Shown here: positions 35,536 to 43,349 of the stretch, one piece after another
How the letters are laid out: each line of letters opens with the position of its first letter
Numbering within the stretch: position 1 is the first letter of the stretch
Source: Pseudomonas frederiksbergensis
GTDB taxonomy: Bacteria > Pseudomonadota > Gammaproteobacteria > Pseudomonadales > Pseudomonadaceae
Length of the DNA: 64,000 nucleotides
Assembly: GCF_001874645.1 (NCBI RefSeq)
Contig: NZ_CP017886.1
Span: 2,976,001 to 3,040,000, forward strand
Direction of reading: 5' to 3'
The notes under the pieces: generated by a model
Databases searched by the model: none
Seen by the model: the letters and a program-made list of their open reading frames with translations, nothing else
Told to the model about the DNA's origin: nothing
Program-made: the position numbers and the translations under genes

Positions 35536-36402
35536 TTGAACCTGTTGCAACATATCGCCCAGTCTCGCCACCTGTTACGCAAATCGGAACTCAAGGTTGC
35601 CGATCACGTGCTGCTTGACCCTGCGGCTGTGATGCACAGTTCCATGGCCGATCTTGCCCACAGTGTCGGCATCAGCGAGCCGACCATCGTGCGTTTCTGT
35701 CGTGCTATCGGTTGTTCGGGTTTTCAGGACTTGAAACTGAAACTGGCGCAAAGCCTGGCAGCGGGGGCGAGCTTCGGGCAGTTCGCGATTCACGAAGACG
35801 ATTCGGTCGCCGACTACAGCCTGAAAATCTTTGACACCACCCTGCACACCCTGATGGAGGTTCGCGAGAAGCTCGATCCGGTGGAGTTACAGAGGGCTGT
35901 GTCGCTCATGTCCCAGGCCCAGCGTGTCGAGTTCTACGGCTTCGGCGCGTCCGGCGCCGTTGCAGCGGATGCCCAGCACAAATTTTTCCGTTTGCTGCTG
36001 ACCGCAGCAGCTTATTCCGACCCGCACATGCAGGCGATGTCGGCGGTCACGCTGAAACCGACGGACGTGGCGATCTGCATTTCCCAGTCTGGCCGCTCCA
36101 AAGATCTGTTGATCACCGCCAACCTGGTGCGTGAAAGTGGCGCTTCGCTGATCACGTTGTGCCCGAGCCAGACCCCGTTGGCCGAGCTGTCGACCGTCAA
36201 CCTGGCGATCGATGTGCACGAAGACACCGAGATCTACACGCCGCTGACTTCGCGCATCGCTCACCTGGTGGTGATCGACGTATTGGCCATGGGCGTGGCC
36301 ATGGCGCGCGGGCCGAGCCTGGTCAACCACCTCAAGAGCGTCAAACGCAGCCTTCGCAGCCTGCGCCTGTCGCCCAAGTCGGTGAAAGCGCTGGACGATT
36401 GA
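35536..36402 (+). CDS. MurR/RpiR-family regulator (HexR-like)
   Basis: 288 residues with a TTG start (MNLLQHIAQSRHLL); no in-frame ATG lies nearby. An N-terminal HTH_6 domain (about 1-77, SMADLAHSVGISEPTIVRFCRAIGCSGFQDLKLKLA) is followed by a SIS sugar-phosphate-binding domain (about 125-255; ISQSGRSKDLLI). It resembles HexR, which senses KDPG and controls glucose catabolism, but it is probably the paralogue next to the pyruvate carboxylase genes in P. aeruginosa (recalled). Likely effector: a sugar phosphate. A palindrome upstream suggests autoregulation. Confidence 0.87.
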   Translation: MNLLQHIAQSRHLLRKSELKVADHVLLDPAAVMHSSMADLAHSVGISEPTIVRFCRAIGCSGFQDLKLKLAQSLAAGASFGQFAIHEDDSVADYSLKIFDTTLHTLMEVREKLDPVELQRAVSLMSQAQRVEFYGFGASGAVAADAQHKFFRLLLTAAAYSDPHMQAMSAVTLKPTDVAICISQSGRSKDLLITANLVRESGASLITLCPSQTPLAELSTVNLAIDVHEDTEIYTPLTSRIAHLVVIDVLAMGVAMARGPSLVNHLKSVKRSLRSLRLSPKSVKALDD

Positions 36403-36408
36403 TTCAAA

Positions 36409-36480
36409 CGATCGCAGCCTGCGGCAGCTCCTACGGGAGTACACATTGCCCGTGTAGGAGCTGCCGCAGGCTGCGATCTT
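36409..36480. repeat. REPIN (inverted REP pair) after the RpiR gene
   Basis: GATCGCAGCCTGCGGCAGCTCCTAC and its inverse (GTAGGAGCTGCCGCAGGCTGCGATC) flank a 22-base spacer. Both halves are perfect copies of the consensus seen in this window. Confidence 0.88.
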
Positions 36481-36589
36481 TGCTTTTAACTGCGTTGATA
36501 ACTTTCACATCCCTGTAACCCACCCGCCGCCAAACCGTCATCCCCCGCGCCTATCTTGAAACTCCCGTACTCGCCTTGGGAGACTCGAA

Positions 36590-36802
36590 ATGGCCCAGCA
36601 CTACGAAGAACGCAACAGCGCAGTCAAAACCCGCCGTCAGCAAGAAGACCAGCGCCGCATGGCGTTTCGCCGCGCGATTGAAGATCGATGCGAGCACCGC
36701 CAGCTTCTGGCCGAGATTGGCGACTTTCCCGACGCAGCCGAACTCAACTACTGGCAGGCAACACCGGCAGCTTCGCGTCGAAACGCTCAACCAGCGCGCT
36801 GA
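36590..36802 (+). CDS. Small basic hypothetical protein
   Basis: 70 residues, MAQHYEERNSAVKTRRQQEDQ..., rich in Arg, Gln and Glu, predicted helical and cytoplasmic. GGGAG sits ten bases before the ATG. The last 59 bp overlap the 3' end of the LysR gene on the other strand, so the C-terminal residues (from about 52) may be poorly conserved or the true gene may once have been shorter. No family recognised with confidence. Confidence 0.5.
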   Translation: MAQHYEERNSAVKTRRQQEDQRRMAFRRAIEDRCEHRQLLAEIGDFPDAAELNYWQATPAASRRNAQPAR

Positions 36803-37706
36803 TCTGCACCCGTTCACTGCGGATAAATCCCAGGAACGCATGCGCTACCGGTGACAGGCGTTTGGCTTTGGCCTGCACCAGGCACCAACTGCGGTACAAC
36901 GGCAGTTCTTCGACCGGCAGCTCCTTGAGCGCGCCGGTCGCCAACTCCAGGTTCAGGGCGTGGCGCGTCAACAAGGCCAGGCCCAGACCCGCCACCACGC
37001 ATTCACGCTGGGCTTCGGCCGATGCCACTTCCACGGTCTGGGTGAAGTGCACGCGCTTTTCTTTGAAATATTCTTCGCAGGCCAGTCGTGTCCCGGAGCC
37101 CGGTTCGCGCAAGAGCAGCGTGTAGGGTTCCAGATCCTGCAAGCGCAGTGGTCCCATGTGGCACAGAGGATGATCCGGTGGTGCGACGGCAACGATCGGG
37201 TTGTTGAGGAAGGGCAAGAACTCCAGGCCCATGTCCTGCGGCACCATGGACATGATCACCAGGTCGTCGCGGTTGTCGGACAGGCGTCGAATCGCCTGGG
37301 CGCGGTTGACCACCGTCAGGTGCAGGTTCACTTCCGGGTGCTGACGCTTGAAGGCGGCAAACAAGTGCGGTACGAAGTACTTGGCGCTGGATTCCACCGC
37401 CAGTTTCAGCTGACCTTGCAGCGAGCCTTGCATGTCCGAAAGCTGCATATCGAGGTTTTCCAGGCGCCCGAAAATATCCCGGCTGGCGCGCTGTAACGCT
37501 TCAGCCGCTTCGGTCATGTAGAGTTTTTTGCCGACGTAATCGAATAAAGGCTGGCCAATCAGCTCTTCAAGCTGACGAATCTGTAGGCTGACGGCCGGTT
37601 GTGTGAGCGACATTTCGTCGGCTGCGCGGCTATAGGAGCGTAAATCGCAGACTTCATTGAAGATCTGAAGCTGGCGCAATGTCATACGCATCAAAGACTT
37701 ACGCAT
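36744..37706 (-). CDS. LysR-type regulator, divergent from pycA (PycR-like)
   Basis: 320 residues. Winged HTH MTLRQLQIFNEVCDLRSYSRAADEMSLTQPAVSLQIRQLEELIGQPLF (about 8-55), then a CbbR/RbcR-like effector domain. The start could also be the Met at codon 6 or 8. It is divergent from pycA-oadA across 190 bp, the layout of PA5437 (recalled as PycR) with the pyruvate carboxylase genes in P. aeruginosa, so it probably controls them. Confidence 0.88.
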   Translation of the reverse strand: MRKSLMRMTLRQLQIFNEVCDLRSYSRAADEMSLTQPAVSLQIRQLEELIGQPLFDYVGKKLYMTEAAEALQRASRDIFGRLENLDMQLSDMQGSLQGQLKLAVESSAKYFVPHLFAAFKRQHPEVNLHLTVVNRAQAIRRLSDNRDDLVIMSMVPQDMGLEFLPFLNNPIVAVAPPDHPLCHMGPLRLQDLEPYTLLLREPGSGTRLACEEYFKEKRVHFTQTVEVASAEAQRECVVAGLGLALLTRHALNLELATGALKELPVEELPLYRSWCLVQAKAKRLSPVAHAFLGFIRSERVQISALVERFDAKLPVLPASS

Positions 37707-37895
37707 TATCTAGAGACTCTGGTCATAGGCGGGTCGTTCAACTATAAGTCTTTGCTTATACCTAACCCAATAATTATTGATTTTTGTTAATCCCTTGAGC
37801 GGGCTAGTGTGACTACGCGACTGGCTTGAAACATTTAGTCACGCGCCGACCCAGTCCAAGGTCGTGGGTAGCAACCGGCTCAAGGGAACCTCCAA

Positions 37896-39311
37896 GTGAT
37901 AAAAAAGATCCTGATTGCCAACCGTGGTGAGATTGCCGTACGAATCGTACGTGCCTGCGCCGAGATGGGCATTCGTTCGGTCGCGATCTATTCCGACGCT
38001 GATCGCCATGCGTTGCATGTCAAACGCGCCGATGAAGCCCACAGCATTGGTGCCGAGCCACTGGCAGGCTACCTGAACCCGCGCAAGCTGGTGAACCTGG
38101 CGGTGGAAACCGGTTGCGACGCGTTGCACCCAGGTTATGGCTTTCTTTCGGAAAACGCCGAGCTGGCGGATATCTGCGCCGAGCGCGGTATCAAATTCAT
38201 TGGCCCATCGGCGGAAGTCATTCGCCGCATGGGCGACAAGACCGAAGCCCGCCGCAGCATGATCAAGGCCGGTGTGCCGGTCACGCCGGGCACTGAAGGC
38301 AACGTTGCCGACATCGCCGAAGCCCTGACCGAAGGCGATCGCATCGGTTACCCGGTGATGCTCAAGGCCACCTCCGGTGGTGGCGGTCGCGGGATTCGTC
38401 GCTGCAACAGCCGCGAAGAATTGGAACAAGCCTTCCCGCGAGTGATTTCCGAAGCGACCAAGGCCTTTGGTTCGGCGGAAGTCTTTCTCGAAAAATGCAT
38501 CGTCAATCCCAAGCACATCGAAGCGCAGATCCTCGGCGACAGCTTCGGCAACGTGGTGCACCTGTTCGAGCGTGATTGCTCGATCCAGCGTCGTAACCAG
38601 AAACTGATCGAGATCGCCCCAAGCCCGCAACTGACGCCAGAGCAACGCGCCTACATCGGCGACCTGTCGGTGCGTGCAGCCAAGGCGGTGGGTTACGAGA
38701 ACGCTGGCACTGTGGAGTTCCTGCTCGCCGAGGGCGAGGTGTACTTCATGGAGATGAACACTCGGGTGCAGGTGGAACACACCATCACCGAAGAAATCAC
38801 TGGCATCGACATCGTCCGTGAGCAGATCCGCATTGCGTCCGGTCTGCCTCTGTCGGTGAAACAGGAAGACATCCAGTACCGCGGTTTCGCGCTGCAATTC
38901 CGGATCAATGCCGAAGACCCGAAAAACAACTTCCTGCCGAGCTTTGGCAAGATCACCCGTTACTACGCACCCGGCGGTCCCGGCGTCCGTACCGACACGG
39001 CGATCTACACCGGTTACACCATTCCACCGTTCTACGACTCCATGTGCCTGAAACTGGTGGTCTGGGCATTGACCTGGGAAGAGGCAATGGACCGTGGCTT
39101 GCGCGCCCTCGACGACATGCGTCTGCAAGGGGTCAAGACCACCGCCGCCTATTACCAGGAAATTCTGCGTAACCCGGAATTTCGTAGCGGTCAGTTCAAT
39201 ACCAGCTTCGTTGAAAGCCACCCAGAACTGACCAACTACTCGATCAAGCGCAAACCCGAAGAGCTGGCCCTGGCCATCGCCGCCGCCATCGCCGCCCACG
39301 CAGGCCTGTGA
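37896..39311 (+). CDS. pycA: Pyruvate carboxylase subunit A (biotin carboxylase)
   Basis: 471 residues with a GTG start (AGGGAA upstream). Biotin carboxylase fold: N-terminal KKILIANRGEIAVRIVRAC, ATP-grasp glycine loop KATSGGGGRGIR (about 157), and catalytic MEMNTRVQVEHTITEEITG (about 288). It charges biotin on the partner subunit with bicarbonate and ATP. The next gene, with biotin carrier and carboxyltransferase, begins 11 bp after the stop, so together they form the two-subunit pyruvate carboxylase that refills oxaloacetate. An acetyl-CoA carboxylase role is less likely in this context. Confidence 0.9.
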   Translation: MIKKILIANRGEIAVRIVRACAEMGIRSVAIYSDADRHALHVKRADEAHSIGAEPLAGYLNPRKLVNLAVETGCDALHPGYGFLSENAELADICAERGIKFIGPSAEVIRRMGDKTEARRSMIKAGVPVTPGTEGNVADIAEALTEGDRIGYPVMLKATSGGGGRGIRRCNSREELEQAFPRVISEATKAFGSAEVFLEKCIVNPKHIEAQILGDSFGNVVHLFERDCSIQRRNQKLIEIAPSPQLTPEQRAYIGDLSVRAAKAVGYENAGTVEFLLAEGEVYFMEMNTRVQVEHTITEEITGIDIVREQIRIASGLPLSVKQEDIQYRGFALQFRINAEDPKNNFLPSFGKITRYYAPGGPGVRTDTAIYTGYTIPPFYDSMCLKLVVWALTWEEAMDRGLRALDDMRLQGVKTTAAYYQEILRNPEFRSGQFNTSFVESHPELTNYSIKRKPEELALAIAAAIAAHAGL

Positions 39312-39322
39312 GGAACAAAACA

Positions 39323-41146
39323 ATGTCCAAGACCCCTTCTTCTAAAAAAATACATGTCACTGACACAATCCTGCGCGACGCTCACCAATCGCTGCTCGCG
39401 ACCCGCATGCGCACTGACGACATGCTGCCGATCTGCGACAAGCTCGACAAAGTCGGCTACTGGTCGCTGGAAGTCTGGGGCGGCGCGACCTTCGATGCCT
39501 GCGTACGCTTCCTCAAAGAAGACCCGTGGGAGCGTCTGCGCAAATTGCGTGCGGCGCTGCCTAACACCCGTTTGCAAATGCTCCTGCGCGGACAGAACCT
39601 GCTGGGCTACCGTCACTACAGCGACGACGTGGTCAAGGCCTTTGTCGCCAAGGCCGCCGTGAACGGCATCGACGTCTTCCGCATCTTCGACGCGATGAAC
39701 GACGTGCGTAACCTGCGGGTGGCCATCGAAGCGGTAAAAGCTGCCGGCAAACACGCCCAGGGCACTATCGCCTACACCACCAGCCCGGTGCACACCATCG
39801 AGGCGTTCGTGGCGCAAGCCAAGCAAATGGAAGCCATGGGTTGCGACTCCGTGGCGATCAAGGACATGGCCGGCTTGCTGACCCCGTACGCCACTGGCGA
39901 ACTGGTCAAAGCGTTGAAATCCGAGCAGTCGTTGCCGATATTCATCCATTCCCACGACACTGCGGGCCTGGCCGCGATGTGCCAACTGAAGGCCATCGAA
40001 AATGGTGCCGACCATATCGACACCGCAATCTCCAGCTTCGCTTGGGGCACCAGTCACCCAGGCACCGAGTCGATGGTTGCCGCCCTTAAAGGCAGCGAGT
40101 TCGACACCGGCCTGAGTCTGGAGCTGCTGCAGGAAATCGGTTTGTACTTCTACGCCGTGCGCAAAAAGTACCACCAGTTCGAAAGCGAATTCACCGCCGT
40201 CGACACCCGCGTGCAAGTCAACCAGGTGCCGGGCGGGATGATTTCCAACCTCGCCAACCAGTTGAAAGAGCAGGGCGCGCTGAACCGCATGAGCGAAGTG
40301 CTGGCCGAAATCCCGCGGGTTCGCGAAGACCTCGGTTTCCCGCCGCTGGTGACCCCGACTTCGCAGATCGTCGGTACTCAGGCGTTCTTCAACGTGTTGG
40401 CCGGTGAGCGCTACAAGACCATCACCAACGAAGTGAAGCTCTACTTGCAGGGTGGCTATGGCAAGGCACCGGGCACCGTCGACGAGAAACTGCGTCGTCA
40501 GGCGATCGGCAGCGAAGAGGTGATCGATGTTCGTCCTGCTGACTTGATCAAGCCGGAAATGACCAGGCTGCGCGGCGAAATTGGGGCGCTGGCCAAGTCC
40601 GAAGAAGACGTGCTGACCTATGCGATGTTCCCGGACATCGGGCGCAAGTTCCTTGAAGAGCGCGAGGCCGGCACCCTGACTCCAGAAGTGCTGTTGCCGA
40701 TTCCAGAAGCCGGTGGCGTGACCTCGGCGGGCGGCGAAGGTGTACCGACCGAGTTCGTCATCGACGTTCACGGTGAAACCTACCGCGTCGACATCACTGG
40801 TGTGGGCGTCAAGGCTGAAGGCAAGCGTCACTTTTACCTGTCCATCGACGGCATGCCGGAAGAAGTGGTGTTCGAGCCACTCAATGAATTCGTCAGCGGC
40901 GGCAGCAGCAAGCGCAAGCAAGCCAGCGCGCCAGGCCACGTCAGCACCACCATGCCAGGCAACATCGTCGATGTGCTGGTCAAGGAAGGCGATAGCGTGA
41001 AAGCCGGCCAGGCGGTGCTGATCACCGAAGCGATGAAGATGGAAACCGAAGTGCAATCGGCCATCGCCGGCAAAGTGACTGCCATCCACGTGGCCAAGGG
41101 CGACCGGGTCAACCCGGGCGAAATCCTGATCGAGATCGAAGGCTGA
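39323..41146 (+). CDS. oadA: Pyruvate carboxylase subunit B / oxaloacetate decarboxylase alpha-like
   Basis: 607 residues from the ATG at 39323 (GAGGA upstream). HMGL-like carboxyltransferase domain (IHVTDTILRDAHQSLLATRMRTDDML, metal ligands in HSHDTAGLA), a PYC/OadA conserved region (about 300-460) and a C-terminal biotinyl domain with the biotin Lys in EAMKMET (about 573). No OadB/OadG sodium-pump genes are adjacent, so it works with pycA as pyruvate carboxylase (pycB) rather than as a sodium pump. Joined to pycA in one operon. Confidence 0.92.
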   Translation: MSKTPSSKKIHVTDTILRDAHQSLLATRMRTDDMLPICDKLDKVGYWSLEVWGGATFDACVRFLKEDPWERLRKLRAALPNTRLQMLLRGQNLLGYRHYSDDVVKAFVAKAAVNGIDVFRIFDAMNDVRNLRVAIEAVKAAGKHAQGTIAYTTSPVHTIEAFVAQAKQMEAMGCDSVAIKDMAGLLTPYATGELVKALKSEQSLPIFIHSHDTAGLAAMCQLKAIENGADHIDTAISSFAWGTSHPGTESMVAALKGSEFDTGLSLELLQEIGLYFYAVRKKYHQFESEFTAVDTRVQVNQVPGGMISNLANQLKEQGALNRMSEVLAEIPRVREDLGFPPLVTPTSQIVGTQAFFNVLAGERYKTITNEVKLYLQGGYGKAPGTVDEKLRRQAIGSEEVIDVRPADLIKPEMTRLRGEIGALAKSEEDVLTYAMFPDIGRKFLEEREAGTLTPEVLLPIPEAGGVTSAGGEGVPTEFVIDVHGETYRVDITGVGVKAEGKRHFYLSIDGMPEEVVFEPLNEFVSGGSSKRKQASAPGHVSTTMPGNIVDVLVKEGDSVKAGQAVLITEAMKMETEVQSAIAGKVTAIHVAKGDRVNPGEILIEIEG

Positions 41147-41179
41147 TTTAACAGCCTCGACTGCAACACTTTTACCTCG

Positions 41180-41205
41180 GGGGAGCATGTGCTCCCCTTT
41201 TTTTT
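41180..41205 (+). terminator. Rho-independent terminator of pycA-oadA
   Basis: GGGGAGCA-TG-TGCTCCCC followed by eight T's, 33 bp after the oadA stop. Confidence 0.93.
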
Positions 41206-41447
41206 GTCCGCTGTTGTCAGTGTTTTAGAAACTCACCCGCCACTGACCCATCACGCCATTTTCGTGGCTGTTGCTGCTCATCTCACCGTTGGGGTTTCGA
41301 ATGGGGGTTGTGAAGGTTCGTCGTTTTATCAACCGAGACTAGAGGTGACCTTCCGGCTGGTTGATTTGGGTGCGCGCCGATCTACTACGAGAGTTAGCCC
41401 GCGATGGCCATCGGTATCTACACATCTCTGATGACCGCCAAATCTCC

Positions 41448-41476
41448 CGTAGGAGCTGCCGCAGGCTGCGATCTTT
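41448..41476. repeat. Single REP element
   Basis: GTAGGAGCTGCCGCAGGCTGCGATC followed by TTTT, the right half of the paired elements in this window, without its inverse partner. It lies just after the GNAT gene on the minus strand. Confidence 0.8.
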
Positions 41477-41491
41477 TGCTGTCAGGGGCTG

Positions 41492-42163
41492 TTATCCCCG
41501 GCACTCCACCAACGTTTTCACCTGCCCCGAATCCGTCTGGTTCTCATCAGACAGCCACTGCTCAAACCCCGCGCCAATCGCCGGCCACTCCGAATCCAGA
41601 ATCGAATACCACGCGGTGTCGCGGTTCTGGCCCTTGACCACCATGTGCTGGCGGAACACGCCTTCGAAGCTGAAGCCCAGGCGTTCGGCCGCGTACTTGG
41701 AGCGGGCGTTGCCGTTGTTGCATTTCCATTCCAGGCGACGGTAGCCCAGGGCGAACGATTCTTTGGCCAGCAGGTACACCGCTTCAGTGCTTTTCGGTGA
41801 GCGCTGCATTGGGGCGCCGAAGGTGACGTGGCCGATTTCGATGCGGCCCTGGGCCGGGACGATCGACATCAGGCTGAGCATGCCCTGCACGTCGCCGCTG
41901 GTGCGGTCGATCACGCAGAAGAAATACGGATCGCTGTTGGCGGCATGGTTGTTCAGCCAATCATTGAATACGCTGCGCTCCGGGAAGGGGCCGTAAGGCA
42001 GGTAATCCCAAAGCTTCGGGTCGGCGCCCGGGCCTTGCAGGGCTTTGAACAGACCGTCGGCGTGACGCGCCGGGTCGAGTTTTTCCAGGCGAATGAAGCG
42101 CCCTTCGATCAGTTGAACCGAGGGCGCCGGAACGCCTTTCCAGTCTGCGAGTGAAGTCGACAT
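41492..42163 (-). CDS. GNAT N-acetyltransferase (RimJ/RimL-like)
   Basis: 223 residues. Typical Acetyltransf_3 sequence: IEGRFIRLEKLDPARHADGL, then MLSLMSIVPAQGRIEIGHVTFGAPMQRS and the acetyl-CoA region EAVYLLAKESFALGYRRLEWKCNNGNARSKYAAERLGFSFEGVFRQHMVVKG. Proteins of this kind acetylate protein N-termini, amines or small molecules; the substrate is not readable. It is the last gene of the PaiB-GNAT-GNAT group opposite the MocR regulator. Confidence 0.88.
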   Translation of the reverse strand: MSTSLADWKGVPAPSVQLIEGRFIRLEKLDPARHADGLFKALQGPGADPKLWDYLPYGPFPERSVFNDWLNNHAANSDPYFFCVIDRTSGDVQGMLSLMSIVPAQGRIEIGHVTFGAPMQRSPKSTEAVYLLAKESFALGYRRLEWKCNNGNARSKYAAERLGFSFEGVFRQHMVVKGQNRDTAWYSILDSEWPAIGAGFEQWLSDENQTDSGQVKTLVECRG

Positions 42164-42180
42164 GCTGTTCTCCTTGAACC

Positions 42181-42627
42181 TTAAAGGCCTTTGCGAAACT
42201 GAATGAAGCCGGGGCGTTCGGCGATGCGCTCGTAGAGCTGGATCGCGGTGGCGTTGGTTTCATGGGTCAGCCAATGAACCTTGCAGCAACCGTCGGCCTT
42301 GGCCGTGGCGTAGACGAATTCGATCAGCTTGCGGCCGACACCGGTGCCGCGGGTTTCGGGCGTCACCAGCAGGTCTTGCAGGTAGCAGGAGTTTTCGATG
42401 CTCCAGTTCGAGCGGTGATAGATGAAATGCACCATGCCCACCGCTTTGCCATCGGCCCAGGCGAGGGCGGCGTGGGTCGGCTCGCTCGGGTCGAGGAAAC
42501 GTTGCCAGGTGCTGTGGCTGACGGCCTCTGGCAGCTCGGTGTTGTAGAAGCGCAGGTAGGCTTGCCACAACGGCAGCCACGCTGCGTGGTCGTCGGCGGT
42601 AACGCGGCGAATCTCGATCTGACTCAT
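42181..42627 (-). CDS. GNAT N-acetyltransferase
   Basis: 148 residues from the ATG at 42627 (MSQIEIRRVTADDHAAWLPLWQAY). The acetyl-CoA loop is LQDLLVTPETRGTGVGRKLIEFVYATAKADGCCKVHWLTHETNATAIQLYERIAERPGFIQF, typical of polyamine/diamine acetyltransferase-like GNATs. It begins 2 bp after the PaiB-like gene, suggesting coupled translation. Confidence 0.9.
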   Translation of the reverse strand: MSQIEIRRVTADDHAAWLPLWQAYLRFYNTELPEAVSHSTWQRFLDPSEPTHAALAWADGKAVGMVHFIYHRSNWSIENSCYLQDLLVTPETRGTGVGRKLIEFVYATAKADGCCKVHWLTHETNATAIQLYERIAERPGFIQFRKGL

Positions 42628-42629
42628 GA

Positions 42630-43259
42630 TCATTCCTTTGGCATCAAGTGGGCGAGGGCCTGGTCGCGCAGGTCGGGGCTGGCAGTCAGCCCTTCGCGCA
42701 CGCCGGCGATATCTGCGGTACTGCGGTTCTGACTGAGCTTGCGCTTGCCTTCCAGGCGCTGGATGGGCAGGGCGAAGCCGACGATGGCCTTGAGCATGCC
42801 ATCGATGTAATGGGCTGGCGCATCGTCGACTTTCCACGGCTTGGCGCGGCTGGCTTCATGGCGATCGGTCAGGGCGCTGACCAGGTTGCGCAGGCGATGA
42901 GCGTCGCTGAACACTTCGGCGCTGCCATAGACGTGCACCGCCACGTAGTTCCAGGTCGGCACGACTTTGCCGTGGTCAGCTTTGCTGGGGTAGAACGACG
43001 GGCTGACGTAAGCATCGGCGCCGGCAAAAATCACCAACGCTTCGGCACCGGCTTCCAGTTCCTGCCATTGTGGATTGGCCCGGGCCAAGTGCCCATAAAG
43101 GGTCCCGTTAGGGCCTTGTTCCGGGCTTAGCAGCAGCGGCACATGGCTGGCCTGCAAGCCTTGTTCGCCATGGGTGACCAGCACGGCCAGGCGAGTGTCG
43201 AGGATCTGCTGATGCAGGGCGGGAAGGTCTTCGATGGCAAATGCGCTGGGGGTATACAT
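42630..43259 (-). CDS. FMN-binding negative regulator, PaiB type
   Basis: 209 residues from the ATG at 43259 (AAGGAAAA upstream). It shows the PaiB pattern: MYTPSAFAIEDLPALHQQI, PLLLSPEQGPNGTLYGHLARANPQW, and SPSFYPSKADHGKVVPTWNYVAVHVYGSAEV. PaiB proteins have a flavin-reductase-like fold and sit beside acetyltransferases (pai operon of Bacillus), as here. Divergent from the MocR regulator across 90 bp; the group is probably MocR-controlled. Confidence 0.87.
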   Translation of the reverse strand: MYTPSAFAIEDLPALHQQILDTRLAVLVTHGEQGLQASHVPLLLSPEQGPNGTLYGHLARANPQWQELEAGAEALVIFAGADAYVSPSFYPSKADHGKVVPTWNYVAVHVYGSAEVFSDAHRLRNLVSALTDRHEASRAKPWKVDDAPAHYIDGMLKAIVGFALPIQRLEGKRKLSQNRSTADIAGVREGLTASPDLRDQALAHLMPKE

Positions 43260-43299
43260 GGAAATTTTCCTTGGCGAATGTCTGCATCCTAGGCAGGCT

Positions 43300-43332
43300 A
43301 TTGGTCTGTTGTAAGAGCCATTAATGACCAAT
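43300..43332. promoter_or_regulatory. Inverted repeat in the paiB-mocR divergent promoter
   Basis: ATTGGTC (43300-43306) and GACCAAT (43326-43332) are exact inverses 19 bases apart, in the 90-bp gap. A MocR dimer often binds paired sites in such gaps, so this is the likely operator (inference). Confidence 0.5.
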
Positions 43333-43349
43333 TTCATGGGTCCATTCTG

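Larger units (their letters stand above)
41147..41491. other. Intergenic stretch after oadA
   Basis: Besides the terminator (41180) and a single REP (41448), the minus strand from about 41330 to 41226 reads a short frame ending GVMGQWRVSF before TAA, the kind of end seen in outer-membrane beta-barrels. It has no start and no further recognisable domain, so I treat it as an unproven gene remnant. Confidence 0.35.

Noticed and set aside
41226..41335. Short minus-strand frame ending QWRVSF, like an outer-membrane protein end
   Set aside because: About 36 codons without a start and no second motif; kept only as a remark on the gap.
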